64,000 nucleotides of DNA from UKL13-2 sp038321965. Lineage in GTDB: Bacteria; Pseudomonadota; Gammaproteobacteria; Burkholderiales; Usitatibacteraceae. The notes under the pieces were generated by a model. The model saw nothing but the letters and a program-made list of their open reading frames with translations. It did not search any database and was not told the origin of the DNA. Below, piece after piece: positions 18,912-27,955 of the stretch (within the stretch, counting starts at the first letter, position 1; every line of letters starts with the position of its first letter). The stretch is taken from the NCBI GenBank assembly GCA_038321965.1, contig JBBQFL010000011.1:27422-91421 (forward strand), written 5' to 3'. The position numbers were made by a program, and so were the translations under genes.

Positions 18912-20402
18912 ATGAGTCACCCCGCTTACGACGAGCTCGCTGCGACCTGGCAGCGCTTGCATCATTTCAGCCACTTGCAGTCACTGGCCTCGTGGGACCG
19001 CATGGCCCTTATGCCTTCGAGCGGCAACGCCGCGCGTGCCAATGCCATGGCCGAAATGGATGGGCTATTGCACGGCATTCGTACCAACCCGCAACTAGCG
19101 GTGGCGCTTGAGCGCACCGATAAGGAAGCCCTCGACGATTTTCAACGCGCAAACGTGCGTGAAATCCGTCGCGACTGGCGCACCGCCAATGCGTTGCCCG
19201 CCGCGCTGGTGCAGGCGCAGTCGATGGCCAATTCGCGCTGTGAGCACGCTTGGCGCTCGCAGCGCCCGGTCAATGACTGGAAGGGATTTCTGGAGAATTT
19301 TCGCGAAGTGCTGAAGCTCTCCCGCGAGCAGGCAAATTTTCTTGCCGATCGGTCCGGTTTGAGTCCGCACGATGCGCTGATGGACAACTACGAGCCTGGC
19401 ATGAATGGCGAAACGGTCGACAAGTTGTTTGGCGATTTGCAGACGTGGCTACCCGATCTGGTGCGTCGGGTGCGCGATAAGCAGGCGCGTGAAACAGTAC
19501 ATACGCCGGCCGGTCCGTTTCCGCGCGGTGCCCAATATGCCATTGGCCTTGAGGCGATGCAGCTGCTGGGTTTCGATTTCGAGGCGGGCCGCCTGGACGA
19601 AAGCGCGCATCCGTTTTGCGGCGGCGTGCCCGAAGACACGCGCCTCACCACGCGCTACCGCGAGGACAGCTTCGTCGGCAGCCTGTGGGGCACGATCCAC
19701 GAGACCGGCCACGGCCGCTATGAACAAAACCTGCCGCGCCACTGGCTGGGGCAACCGGTGGGCTGGGCGCGCAGTGCCGGCATACACGAAAGCCAGAGCT
19801 TGAGTTTTGAGATGCAAATCGGCCTCAGTCGTCCATTCGTCGGTCTGCTGGCACCAAGACTGGCCGCACATTTCGGCAATCAGCCCGCGTTCGAGCCGGA
19901 CAATCTTTTTCTGTGGCTCACACGTGTCCAGCCGAGTTTCATCCGCGTCGAGGCCGATGAATTGACCTACCCGTTACACATCATCCTGCGCTACCGCATC
20001 GAGCGCGACCTCATCGAAGGCCGGGTCGAGGCCGAGGACATTCCGGCGCTGTGGGATGAGGCCATGGCGAAACTGCTGGACGTCGATACGCGCGGCAACT
20101 TTACCAATGGCTGCATGCAGGATGTGCATTGGGGTGAGGGACTGTTTGGATACTTCCCGAGCTACACGCTAGGCGCGATGTACGCAGCACAATGGTTCGC
20201 TGCCATTCGTGCGGCGACGCCCGATCTCGATGCACGCATGGCGGCAGGCGATCTGGCACCGGCATTCGACTGGCTGCGCGCAAATATCTGGCAGCAGGCA
20301 AGCCGCTGGACGACCGCAGAACTGGTTACACGGGCGACCGGTGGACCATTGGATGCCGGGCATTATCGCCGGCATTTGGAAACCCGCTACTTGGGTGCAT
20401 GA
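18912..20402 (+). CDS. M32 family metallocarboxypeptidase (carboxypeptidase Taq)
   Basis: A 496-residue M32 carboxypeptidase, which removes C-terminal residues using a metal bound by HExxH. The motif is HETGH at residues 263-267, followed by GRYEQNLPRHW; HESQSLSFEMQIG downstream supplies the third ligand region. A strong AGGAG at 18899-18903, eight bases before the ATG at 18912, fixes the start; the longer in-frame start at 18840 is rejected. No signal peptide, so it is cytoplasmic. It leads a run of co-oriented genes (M24 peptidase, hemolysin III, mug). Confidence 0.93.
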   Translation: MSHPAYDELAATWQRLHHFSHLQSLASWDRMALMPSSGNAARANAMAEMDGLLHGIRTNPQLAVALERTDKEALDDFQRANVREIRRDWRTANALPAALVQAQSMANSRCEHAWRSQRPVNDWKGFLENFREVLKLSREQANFLADRSGLSPHDALMDNYEPGMNGETVDKLFGDLQTWLPDLVRRVRDKQARETVHTPAGPFPRGAQYAIGLEAMQLLGFDFEAGRLDESAHPFCGGVPEDTRLTTRYREDSFVGSLWGTIHETGHGRYEQNLPRHWLGQPVGWARSAGIHESQSLSFEMQIGLSRPFVGLLAPRLAAHFGNQPAFEPDNLFLWLTRVQPSFIRVEADELTYPLHIILRYRIERDLIEGRVEAEDIPALWDEAMAKLLDVDTRGNFTNGCMQDVHWGEGLFGYFPSYTLGAMYAAQWFAAIRAATPDLDARMAAGDLAPAFDWLRANIWQQASRWTTAELVTRATGGPLDAGHYRRHLETRYLGA

Positions 20403-20433
20403 ACGAATATTTTTAGGTACTGAGGAATCCAAA

Positions 20434-21669
20434 ATGACGATTGGCGTAGGCGGCAAAACCAAGGCTGAGGCGCTTGCAGCGCTATCGGATATGACGGCAG
20501 GCGTACAGCCGATCACCCAGCAGGAATACGCGGCCCGCATTGCGCGTGCGCAGACATACATGCACGCCCACGCCATCGCCGCGATGTGGGTCCACGCCGG
20601 TACCAACATGACCTATTTCACCGGTACCAAATGGCACCCTAGTGAGCGCATGGTCGGCGCCATCATCCCGGCGAAAGGCGCGGTCGAATACATCGCCCCG
20701 TACTTTGAGAAAAACACGCTCGACGACTACATGGTGTTCGAAGGCAACGTGAACGTTTGGCACGAGCACGAGAGCCCTTACAAGTTGTTTGTCGATACGC
20801 TAAAGCGCATGGGCATTGGTGCAAACGAAGGCTCGCCCTTAGAAATTGCCGTCAGCGAGGACGCACCGTTTTTCATTGTCGATGGCATCCAGCAGCTCGC
20901 AGCCGGTTACCGGCTCATCAACGCCAAACCGGTGACTGCACATTGCCGCGCCCGAAAATCCGCAGCAGAGATTGCGCTTATGCAGCGCGCAAAGGACATG
21001 ACCCTCGAAGTCCACAAGGCCGCCGCGAGCATGCTTAGTGAGGGCATCACCACCACGGAGGTCAACGCCTTCATCAGTGAAGCGCATCGAAAAGTTGGTG
21101 CCACAGGCTCGTATTTTTGTATCGTGCTGTTTGGTCCGGCAACGGCGTTTCCGCACGGCGTCAAGAATCCGCAAACACTCAAGCGCGGCGATATGGTGCT
21201 GATCGATACCGGATGTCAGATCGAAGGCTACATTTCAGACATCACCCGCACCTATGTGTTTGGTGAACCCAGCGAGCGTCAGCGCCAGGTTTGGGCTGCT
21301 GAGAAGACCGCACAGGCGGCGGCATTCAAGGCGGCACAGCTTGGCGTGCCTTGCAAGGACGTTGATCTGGCCGCACGGCTGTCGCTCAGGGCAGACGGTT
21401 TTGGTCCCGATTACCAATTGCCCGGGCTGCCGCATCGCACCGGTCACGGCATTGGCATGGACATTCACGAGTGGCCCTATCTGGTCGGCAGCGACAACAC
21501 ACCACTGGCAGAAGGCATGTGCTTCAGCAACGAGCCGATGATCTGCGTGCCGGGCGAGTTCGGTATACGGCTGGAAGACCATTTCTACATGACTGCGACC
21601 GGCCCGAAATGGTTTACGCTACCGTCGCATTCAGTAGACGATCCGTTCGGGTTGGCGCGGACGGCATAG
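20434..21669 (+). CDS. M24 family aminopeptidase (Xaa-Pro dipeptidase-like)
   Basis: A 411-residue M24B metallopeptidase with an N-terminal creatinase-like domain (HAHAIAAMWVHAGTNMTYFTG) and a C-terminal pita-bread domain. All five metal ligands are visible: Asp in LIDTGC, Asp in SDITRTY, His in RTGHGIGMDIHE, Glu in SNEPMI, Glu in GIRLEDH. GAGGA at 20422-20426 before the ATG at 20434 sets the start; the longer frame from 20209 overlaps the M32 gene and is a shadow. Starting 31 bp after the M32 gene, the two probably form one transcript for peptide turnover. Proline specificity is a family-level expectation. Confidence 0.92.
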   Translation: MTIGVGGKTKAEALAALSDMTAGVQPITQQEYAARIARAQTYMHAHAIAAMWVHAGTNMTYFTGTKWHPSERMVGAIIPAKGAVEYIAPYFEKNTLDDYMVFEGNVNVWHEHESPYKLFVDTLKRMGIGANEGSPLEIAVSEDAPFFIVDGIQQLAAGYRLINAKPVTAHCRARKSAAEIALMQRAKDMTLEVHKAAASMLSEGITTTEVNAFISEAHRKVGATGSYFCIVLFGPATAFPHGVKNPQTLKRGDMVLIDTGCQIEGYISDITRTYVFGEPSERQRQVWAAEKTAQAAAFKAAQLGVPCKDVDLAARLSLRADGFGPDYQLPGLPHRTGHGIGMDIHEWPYLVGSDNTPLAEGMCFSNEPMICVPGEFGIRLEDHFYMTATGPKWFTLPSHSVDDPFGLARTA

Positions 21670-21678
21670 CGCGGTCGC

Positions 21679-22296
21679 ATGTATCAAGGCGAGCGATTCA
21701 ATGGTTATTCCCATCTTGCTGGCACGCTGCTGGCGATTGCCGCTGCCACGGTACTCATCGTGTACGGTGCGACCAGGGGGGATACCTGGAAGATCGTCAG
21801 CTTTTCCATCTATGGCGCCACACTGATCGCGCTATTTGGTTTTTCAACGCTCTATCACAGCACCCGCGGCACCACCAAGCGGGTGTTCAGAAAATTCGAT
21901 CACAGTGCCATCTACCTCCTGATCGCCGGGACCTACACGCCGTTCACGCTGGTGACCCTGCGTGGGCCGTGGGGCTGGTCCCTGTTCGGCGTGGTTTGGG
22001 GGCTCGCCGTCATCGGCATCATTCAGGAGTTGACTGTCGCCAAGGGCGCCAGGTGGATTTCATTGGCGATCTACATCGTCATGGGCTGGTGCGCGGTGAT
22101 TGGGGTGGTGCCGATGATCGATGCGCTCGGCTGGAAAGGGTTTACCTGGGTTGCAGTGGGTGGCGTGGTTTACACGGCAGGGACCGTGTTCTACATACTC
22201 GACGAGAAGTACAAGCACTGGCACGGCATCTGGCACTTGTTTGTACTTGCAGGCGCGGCAATCCACTACGTGGCGATATTTATGTATGTTGCTTGA
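21679..22296 (+). CDS. Hemolysin III family membrane protein
   Basis: A 205-residue protein with about seven transmembrane helices of the hemolysin III / PAQR-like superfamily. Conserved metal-site residues are present: the Ser and His of STLYHS, the Asp of KFDHSAIYLLIAGTYTP, and the two His of HGIWHLFVLAGAAIHY. It begins MYQGERFNGYSHLAG, the usual family start. Despite the name, bacterial members are better regarded as integral membrane proteins linked to membrane homeostasis than as toxins. It lies 9 bp after the M24 gene. Confidence 0.9.
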   Translation: MYQGERFNGYSHLAGTLLAIAAATVLIVYGATRGDTWKIVSFSIYGATLIALFGFSTLYHSTRGTTKRVFRKFDHSAIYLLIAGTYTPFTLVTLRGPWGWSLFGVVWGLAVIGIIQELTVAKGARWISLAIYIVMGWCAVIGVVPMIDALGWKGFTWVAVGGVVYTAGTVFYILDEKYKHWHGIWHLFVLAGAAIHYVAIFMYVA

Positions 22297-22314
22297 CGGT
22301 CGACGCGAGTTTGC

Positions 22315-22860
22315 ATGACCTACCTCGTCCCCGACTTGCTCGCACCGGACCTTAAACTTGTGTTTTGCGGTACGGCGCCATCGAAAGCATCTGCCGTTGC
22401 CAAAGCCTACTACGCCAAACCCGGCAACAAGTTTTGGCCGACGTTACATGCGGTGGGCATCACGCCGTCGCGTTTTGCGCCGCAAGATTATCCGGCTTTG
22501 CTCGCGTTGGGGATCGGCCTCACCGATCTCTGTAAAGTACATTCCGGGGTAGATGCCGAGTTGCCCGAGAACGCGTTTGATATCGCCGCGTTTGAGCGCA
22601 AGCTGAAAATGTACCGTCCGAAAATTGTCGCATTCACCAGCAAGAATGCGGCACAGAATTATTTTGGCCATGCTGTTGGCTACGGTTGGTGCGAAGCGAA
22701 AAGGTCTGCAGCGAATGGCGTCGCGAAATTCTTCGTTTTACCCTCGCCGTCAGGGCTTGCGACCAGATTTTTCGATGTCGAAATCTGGCGCGAACTTTCA
22801 CGGGCTTTGACTCCAATCCCATGTCTTTACCGTAATGATTCTGCATGTGTTTGTGGCTAG
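22315..22860 (+). CDS. mug: G/U mismatch-specific DNA glycosylase (Mug/TDG family)
   Basis: A 181-residue uracil-DNA glycosylase of family 2, which removes uracil and similar lesions from mispairs. The N-terminal active-site strand is LKLVFCGTAPS followed by GNKFWPTLHAVGITP, and the DNA-intercalation loop is LPSPSG. The length fits the family (about 170). The usual Asn of GxNPS is Thr here (GTAPS), which in the superfamily is associated with altered activity, so specificity may differ from E. coli Mug. Last gene of its run; a hairpin repeat follows. Confidence 0.85.
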   Translation: MTYLVPDLLAPDLKLVFCGTAPSKASAVAKAYYAKPGNKFWPTLHAVGITPSRFAPQDYPALLALGIGLTDLCKVHSGVDAELPENAFDIAAFERKLKMYRPKIVAFTSKNAAQNYFGHAVGYGWCEAKRSAANGVAKFFVLPSPSGLATRFFDVEIWRELSRALTPIPCLYRNDSACVCG

Positions 22861-22894
22861 TTGTGGCTCACAAAAAGACTGCATTACGGGTTTG

Positions 22895-23010
22895 CTCCTT
22901 CCCCCGCGGTTGTGGGGCAAGGCTGGGATGGGGGTGTGAATTGAAATTGAGACATTGGGCGAGCATCGCCCCCATCCCGCCCTTCCCCCGTTGCCGGGGG
23001 AAGGGGAAAA
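22895..23010. repeat. GC-rich hairpin repeat, copy 1
   Basis: Dispersed repeat with GGGATGGGGG and CCCCCATCCC blocks and a terminal hairpin: CCTTCCCCCG at 22981-22990, loop TTGC, CGGGGGAAGG at 22995-23004. Related copies lie near 44408, 48851 and 52938. It sits in the gap between mug and ygfA. Confidence 0.8.
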
Positions 23011-23097
23011 CCGTGACCGTCGAATCAGCCCAGCAAAATGTGATCCTGATACAGGTCGAAAATTAATGCGCGAACTATTCAGAAATAGAATGACACC

Positions 23098-23691
23098 ATG
23101 AACGATGGCCTGCATGCGGAAAAGAAACAAATGCGTGAGGTCATCCTCGCAGTGCGGGACGCCATGCCTCCCGTCGTGCGCCGCGCCGCGTCGCTGGCGA
23201 TCAACGAGAAAATTTGTGAGTTGTCGGCATATCGACACGCGCGGACGGTACTTGCCTACATCGGATTCGGCAGCGAGATAGAAACCCAAGCGTTGATTGA
23301 ACGGATCATCGCCGACGGCAAAATAGCGGTATTGCCACGCGTGGACCGCGCCACGCAGTCGCTGATTTTGCATTCCGTGAAAAGTTTGAGCGAATTGGTG
23401 ACCAGCAAATGGGGTATCCGCGAGCCGCCTGCGGAAGCGCCGGTGAAAAGCGCCAGCGCAATTGAATTTATACTGATGCCCGGCGTTGCTTTTGATCGCA
23501 GCGGCAATCGCCTTGGTTACGGACGCGGCTATTACGATAAATGGGTGCTGAGTGCAGATCCAGCATTGGCGCGGGTCGCGGCGGCTTTTTCGTGCCAGAT
23601 AGTCGCAAAAGTGCCGGTTGGGCCGCACGATCAAAAAATTGACACTGTCATCACTGAAAACGAAATCATCCACATCCAACATGAGCGCTAA
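23098..23691 (+). CDS. ygfA: 5-formyltetrahydrofolate cyclo-ligase
   Basis: A 197-residue enzyme converting 5-formyl-THF to 5,10-methenyl-THF with ATP. Family motifs: an N-terminal EKKQMREVILAVRDAM, AYIGFGSEIETQ, the substrate loop WGIREPP, and the C-terminal LMPGVAFDRSGNRLGYGRGYYD nucleotide-binding signature (given in two overlapping pieces: GVAFDRSGNRLGYG and GRGYYDKW). It overlaps folD by 11 bp, so the two folate genes are translationally coupled. In other proteobacteria the 6S RNA gene lies near ygfA; I looked in the upstream gap and found only the hairpin repeat. Confidence 0.92.
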   Translation: MNDGLHAEKKQMREVILAVRDAMPPVVRRAASLAINEKICELSAYRHARTVLAYIGFGSEIETQALIERIIADGKIAVLPRVDRATQSLILHSVKSLSELVTSKWGIREPPAEAPVKSASAIEFILMPGVAFDRSGNRLGYGRGYYDKWVLSADPALARVAAAFSCQIVAKVPVGPHDQKIDTVITENEIIHIQHER

Positions 23692-24565
23692 ACGCATTGA
23701 CGGCAAGTTAATCTCGGACTTCTTTCGCGCAGAATTCAAATTACGTGTGGATCGCCTAATCGAACGGGGTACGCGGCCTGGGCTGGCGGTGGTGATCGTC
23801 GGCAGCGATCCCGCCTCGCAAGTGTATGTGCGCAACAAGGCGCGAGCCTGTGAATCCATCGGCATCTATTCGGAAGTGCATGCACTCTCTGCTGAGGTAT
23901 CGCAGGACGAACTGACCGCGTTTGTCGAGTCACTCAACGAAAACCCAGCCATTCACGGCATTCTGGTGCAGCTACCACTGCCAAAGCGCATCGATGACCG
24001 GACGGTGATCGAAGCCATCTCCGCAGACAAAGACGTCGATGGCTTTCACTACGCCAATATGGGTGCACTGGTCATCGACGAGAGCCGCTTTCCGCCCTGC
24101 ACACCTTATGGCGTGATGAAAATGCTGGAATATGAAGGCATTGTGGTCGAGGGCCAGCATGTGGTGATCGTCGGGCGATCCAATATTGTCGGCAAGCCGC
24201 AAGCGATGTTGATGCTGAAAGCTGGCGGCACGGTAACGGTTTGCCATTCCAAGACGCGGGATCTCGCCAGATTTACGCGCGACGCCGATATTCTGGTTGC
24301 GGCGGTTGGCAAACCTGGAATGATTACCGGCGATATGATCAAGCCCGGTGCGGTGGTGATCGATGTTGGGATCAATCGTCTCTCGGACGGAAAACTGGTC
24401 GGCGATGTGCACTTTGAATCTGCCGCTGCTGTAGCGTCGGCAATCACGCCGGTGCCGGGTGGTGTGGGGCCGATGACGATCACGATGCTGCTCGGCAATA
24501 CGCTGCGCGCGGCCGAAATAAGCGCAGCGCCCGGTGGCCGTATGAACGAGACGATGATTGCATGA
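23681..24565 (+). CDS. folD: Bifunctional methylene-THF dehydrogenase/cyclohydrolase
   Basis: A 294-residue FolD, which oxidises 5,10-methylene-THF to methenyl-THF with NADP and hydrolyses it to 10-formyl-THF. The catalytic region has YVRNKARACESIGI (the Lys of YxxxK) and VQLPLPKRID; KDVDGFHYANMG and the Rossmann part VVIVGRSNIVGKP are typical. The C-terminus has TPVPGGVGPMTITML. The start at 23681 is the ATG of MSAKRIDGK, inside the last codons of ygfA. The stop overlaps the next gene as ATGA. The product feeds the same one-carbon pool as ygfA. Confidence 0.95.
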   Translation: MSAKRIDGKLISDFFRAEFKLRVDRLIERGTRPGLAVVIVGSDPASQVYVRNKARACESIGIYSEVHALSAEVSQDELTAFVESLNENPAIHGILVQLPLPKRIDDRTVIEAISADKDVDGFHYANMGALVIDESRFPPCTPYGVMKMLEYEGIVVEGQHVVIVGRSNIVGKPQAMLMLKAGGTVTVCHSKTRDLARFTRDADILVAAVGKPGMITGDMIKPGAVVIDVGINRLSDGKLVGDVHFESAAAVASAITPVPGGVGPMTITMLLGNTLRAAEISAAPGGRMNETMIA

Positions 24566-26220
24566 CGGCAATAACCGCGGATCTCATCCGTGCGGCACAC
24601 GGATTCGGCGCCGTTGCGTCGGATTCGCTGCTTGTAGAGTTTTTGTCGCTGGGCGCGCTACTCGAATTACGCTCACTTGAGCAGCCGGACGCACTATTTC
24701 TGAAATACTTCGATGATGATAGCGGTGAGACCGCCGCATACTCGTACGCGCAATTTTCCGAACTTGTCCTGCGAGCGGCGACGTTACTGGCGTCTCGCGG
24801 CCTTCGCGCGGGTGATTGCTTCGCTACGTTGTCGCACAATCATCCAATAGCGGCGGCACTGTTGTTCGCAGGCTGGAAGCTGGGGTTATTAGTCGCGCCA
24901 TTGAATGCGTCCGAAGATGACGGTCGCATTGCTTTTGTATTGCGGGATGCCGACGCAAAATTGATTGTTGCCCATCCAGCGTTGCGGGAACGTGCTTGCA
25001 GGATCACTGCCGGGGCCGCTGGTGACGCACCAATTACGCAAAGCGTTTTGACGTTTGAGGACCTACCGGCCAGTAGCGACGGCAAATTCGTCGAGGGCGA
25101 CTGCCGCCGTCATCCCGCATTGATTGTGTACACGAGCGGCACCACCGGCAATCCAAAGGGCGTGGCGCTTACCCAGTACAACATGATGATCAATGCACAG
25201 GGCATCGCCACCTGGCATAGTCTCGATGCCAGTAAGCGTTTGATGTGTGTGCTGCCCATTCATCACGTCAATGGTATTGTGGTGACGCTCGTGACTACGG
25301 TCATGGCAGGGTCTGCCGTGATGCTCAATCGTGGCTTCAAGGTGTCGACATTCTGGCGGCAACTTGCTGACGAGCGCGTCGCCGTTGTTTCGGTAGTGCC
25401 GACCATTCTGCAATTCCTCTATGAAGCGAACGAGGATATTTCGTGTCTGGATCTGTCGAGATTTCGCTATTTCATCTGTGGTGCAGGCACGCTACCGATC
25501 TCGCTGGTCGAGAAATTCGAAGCGCGGTTCGGCCTCTCGATCCTGCATGGATACGGTCTTTCGGAGACTACCGCCTTCACCTGTACGCTGCCAGCCGACT
25601 TGCCTCAAGTTGCGCGCAAACATTGGTTGTGCAACCATGGCTATCCCAGTATCGGGACGGTCTTTCCGCATTGTGAGATGGCTATTCACGATGCACATGG
25701 CCGCGGTTTGCCTGCCAACGAACGCGGTGAAATTGTAATTCGCGGCCATTACATCATGGACGGCTATCACCATCGGACCGACGCCAATGCCGACGCGTTC
25801 AAGCACGGCTGGTTCCGCTCGGGCGATGAAGGCTTCTTCGAGATTGACGAGATTGGACGTGCGTACTATTTCATTACTGGCAGACTGAAGGAGCTGATCA
25901 ATCGCGGCGGTGTGAAGTACAGCCCGTTCGAAATTGAAGAGGTGCTGTTGACCATACCAGGCGTGAAAGCTGGCGTGGCGATTGCATTCGAAAACGATTG
26001 GTATGGTGAAGAGATCGGTGCCTACGTGGTTCGCGACGCTGATTCCGCAATTAGTTCACACGAGATCATCAAAACGTGCCGAGTGGTGCTGCCGTTTGCA
26101 AAATGTCCGAAGGTTGTGGTGTTTGGCGACGACATACCAGTCACTTTGACTGGTAAATATCAACGGTTGAAGCTTGCACACCTGTTCTGCGATCACCTGA
26201 AAACACAATTCCGCGAGTAG
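24562..26220 (+). CDS. Acyl-CoA synthetase / AMP-dependent ligase
   Basis: A 552-residue adenylate-forming enzyme of the ANL superfamily that activates a carboxylic acid to acyl-AMP and then to a thioester. Motifs in order: P-loop YTSGTTGNPKG, HGYGLSETTAF, the GWFRSGDEG hinge region, GRLKELINRGG, and the C-terminal Lys of VTLTGKYQRLKL. It starts by ATGA overlap with folD, an unusual partner. The substrate is not readable; the YTSGTTG-type P-loop and general length fit medium- or long-chain fatty or aromatic acids. It is followed by a second ligase 82 bp downstream. Confidence 0.88.
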   Translation: MTAITADLIRAAHGFGAVASDSLLVEFLSLGALLELRSLEQPDALFLKYFDDDSGETAAYSYAQFSELVLRAATLLASRGLRAGDCFATLSHNHPIAAALLFAGWKLGLLVAPLNASEDDGRIAFVLRDADAKLIVAHPALRERACRITAGAAGDAPITQSVLTFEDLPASSDGKFVEGDCRRHPALIVYTSGTTGNPKGVALTQYNMMINAQGIATWHSLDASKRLMCVLPIHHVNGIVVTLVTTVMAGSAVMLNRGFKVSTFWRQLADERVAVVSVVPTILQFLYEANEDISCLDLSRFRYFICGAGTLPISLVEKFEARFGLSILHGYGLSETTAFTCTLPADLPQVARKHWLCNHGYPSIGTVFPHCEMAIHDAHGRGLPANERGEIVIRGHYIMDGYHHRTDANADAFKHGWFRSGDEGFFEIDEIGRAYYFITGRLKELINRGGVKYSPFEIEEVLLTIPGVKAGVAIAFENDWYGEEIGAYVVRDADSAISSHEIIKTCRVVLPFAKCPKVVVFGDDIPVTLTGKYQRLKLAHLFCDHLKTQFRE

Positions 26221-26302
26221 TTTTTTGAGCGACGGGATGGAGCGAACTAAATGATAATACGGTACGCGCAATCGCATCGAGTTGCGCCGGAGGATTGATA
26301 TC

Positions 26303-27955
26303 ATGACGTCGCCCGCAGCCGTTAGTCCGTATGATCATGGTCTGGACAAGAATCCAGCCAACTACACACCATTGTCACCGCTTTCGTTTTTGCCCAAGAC
26401 CGCTGCCGTCTATCCGCACCGGCTGGCGGTGATTCACGGGGATCGCCGGTTTACTTGGGCTGAGGTTTATGCACGGGCGCGGCGACTGGCTAGTGGGCTA
26501 CAGCAACACGGCGTAGGCAAAGGTCACACGGTGACCGCGATGCTGGCCAATACGCCTGAGATGGTGGAAATGCATTTTGGTCCGGCCATGCTGGGTGCGG
26601 TGCTCAACACCCTCAACACCAGGCTGGATGCCGAGGCAATCGCGTTTATGCTCGACCACGCCGAAGCGAAGGTTCTGGTGACAGACCGCGAATTCGCCCC
26701 GACGATCGAACGCGCCTTGCAACTGTGCAAATCAAAGCCGCTGGTGATCGACGTGGTCGACGCGTTATTTACTGGTGAAGGCACGAAACTCGGCGACATC
26801 GACTACGAAGCATTTATCGCCAAAGGCGACCCGCAGTTTGAATGGTCCCTGCCTGCCGACGAGTGGGAAGCCATCTCGCTCAACTACACTTCGGGCACCA
26901 CTGGCAATCCCAAGGGTGTGGTCTATCACCATCGCGGTGCACACCTCAATGCAGTCGCAAATATCCTCGAATGGTCGATGCCACGACACAGCGTTTATCT
27001 CTGGACATTGCCGATGTTCCATTGCAACGGCTGGTGTTTCCCGTGGTCGATTGTCGCCAATGCCGGTACCCATGTTTGCCTGCGCAAGGTCGATCCGAAA
27101 GTCATTTTTGAGCTGATCCGCGCGCATGGCGTGACGCACTACTGCGGCGCACCGATCGTGCACAGCATGCTCATCAATGCGCCTGAGGAAATGAAACGCG
27201 ATATTGCCCAGAAGGTGCATGCGATGGTTGCCGGGGCAGCCCCACCCGGCGCGATGATCGAAGGCATGGCCAGACTGGGCTTCGCCTTGACCCACGTGTA
27301 TGGCTTGACCGAAACCTATGGCCCCGCCGCGGTGTGCGCCAAGCACGTTGAGTGGCAGACCTTGGCCGTGGATGAGCAGGCGCGGCTGAACGGTAGACAG
27401 GGCGTTGCCTATCTGCTGGAAGAAGGCATGACGGTGATGGACCCCGCAACCATGCAGACCGTGCCCGCAGATGGCGAGACCATGGGGGAGATCATGTTCT
27501 GTGGCAACATCACCATGAAGGGGTACTTAAAGAATGAAAAAGCCAGCGCTGAAGCATTTGAAGGTGGCTGGTTTCACTCGGGCGATCTGGCGGTCATTCA
27601 TCCCGACGGCTATGTGAAAATCAAGGATCGTGCGAAGGATGTGATCATTTCCGGCGGTGAAAATATTTCGTCGCAGGAAGTCGAAGATGTGATCTGCCGC
27701 CATCCTGCCGTGATGATGTCGGCAGTAGTGGCGATGCCCGATGAAAAATGGGGCGAAGTGGGCTGCGCGTTTGTTGAGTTGAAAGAGGGAGGAAATGCGA
27801 CGGAAGCTGAACTGATCGAATTTTGCCGGGAGCGGATGGCGCGCTTCAAGGTGCCCAAATCGATCAAGTTTCAAACGCTGCCGAAAACCTCCACCGGAAA
27901 AATCCAGAAGTTCGTGCTGCGTGAGTTGGCAAAAAGCAAAGAGGCCATTGAATGA
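26303..27955 (+). CDS. Fatty acyl-CoA synthetase (AMP-dependent ligase)
   Basis: A 550-residue second ANL ligase, only moderately similar to the one upstream. Motifs: SGTTGNPKGVVYHHRGAH, HVYGLTETYGPA, GWFHSGDLAVIHPDGYVKI, KDVIISGGENISSQEVE and the catalytic Lys in PKTSTGKIQKF. This combination is typical of the acyl-CoA synthetases active on medium-chain and methyl-branched acids in Proteobacteria. GGAGG at 26289-26293 is ten bases before the ATG at 26303, which is chosen over the TTG at 26282. It overlaps the hydrolase that follows by ATGA. Confidence 0.9.
   Translation: MTSPAAVSPYDHGLDKNPANYTPLSPLSFLPKTAAVYPHRLAVIHGDRRFTWAEVYARARRLASGLQQHGVGKGHTVTAMLANTPEMVEMHFGPAMLGAVLNTLNTRLDAEAIAFMLDHAEAKVLVTDREFAPTIERALQLCKSKPLVIDVVDALFTGEGTKLGDIDYEAFIAKGDPQFEWSLPADEWEAISLNYTSGTTGNPKGVVYHHRGAHLNAVANILEWSMPRHSVYLWTLPMFHCNGWCFPWSIVANAGTHVCLRKVDPKVIFELIRAHGVTHYCGAPIVHSMLINAPEEMKRDIAQKVHAMVAGAAPPGAMIEGMARLGFALTHVYGLTETYGPAAVCAKHVEWQTLAVDEQARLNGRQGVAYLLEEGMTVMDPATMQTVPADGETMGEIMFCGNITMKGYLKNEKASAEAFEGGWFHSGDLAVIHPDGYVKIKDRAKDVIISGGENISSQEVEDVICRHPAVMMSAVVAMPDEKWGEVGCAFVELKEGGNATEAELIEFCRERMARFKVPKSIKFQTLPKTSTGKIQKFVLRELAKSKEAIE

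Noticed and set aside
22861..23097. Possible 6S RNA upstream of ygfA.
   Set aside because: The gap is occupied by the GC-rich hairpin repeat; no 180-base 6S-like fold with an open central bubble is seen.
22798..23865. A 355-codon minus-strand frame spanning mug, the hairpin repeat and ygfA.
   Set aside because: It crosses two well-supported genes and a non-coding repeat, and the translation has no recognisable domain; the frame is open because of high GC.
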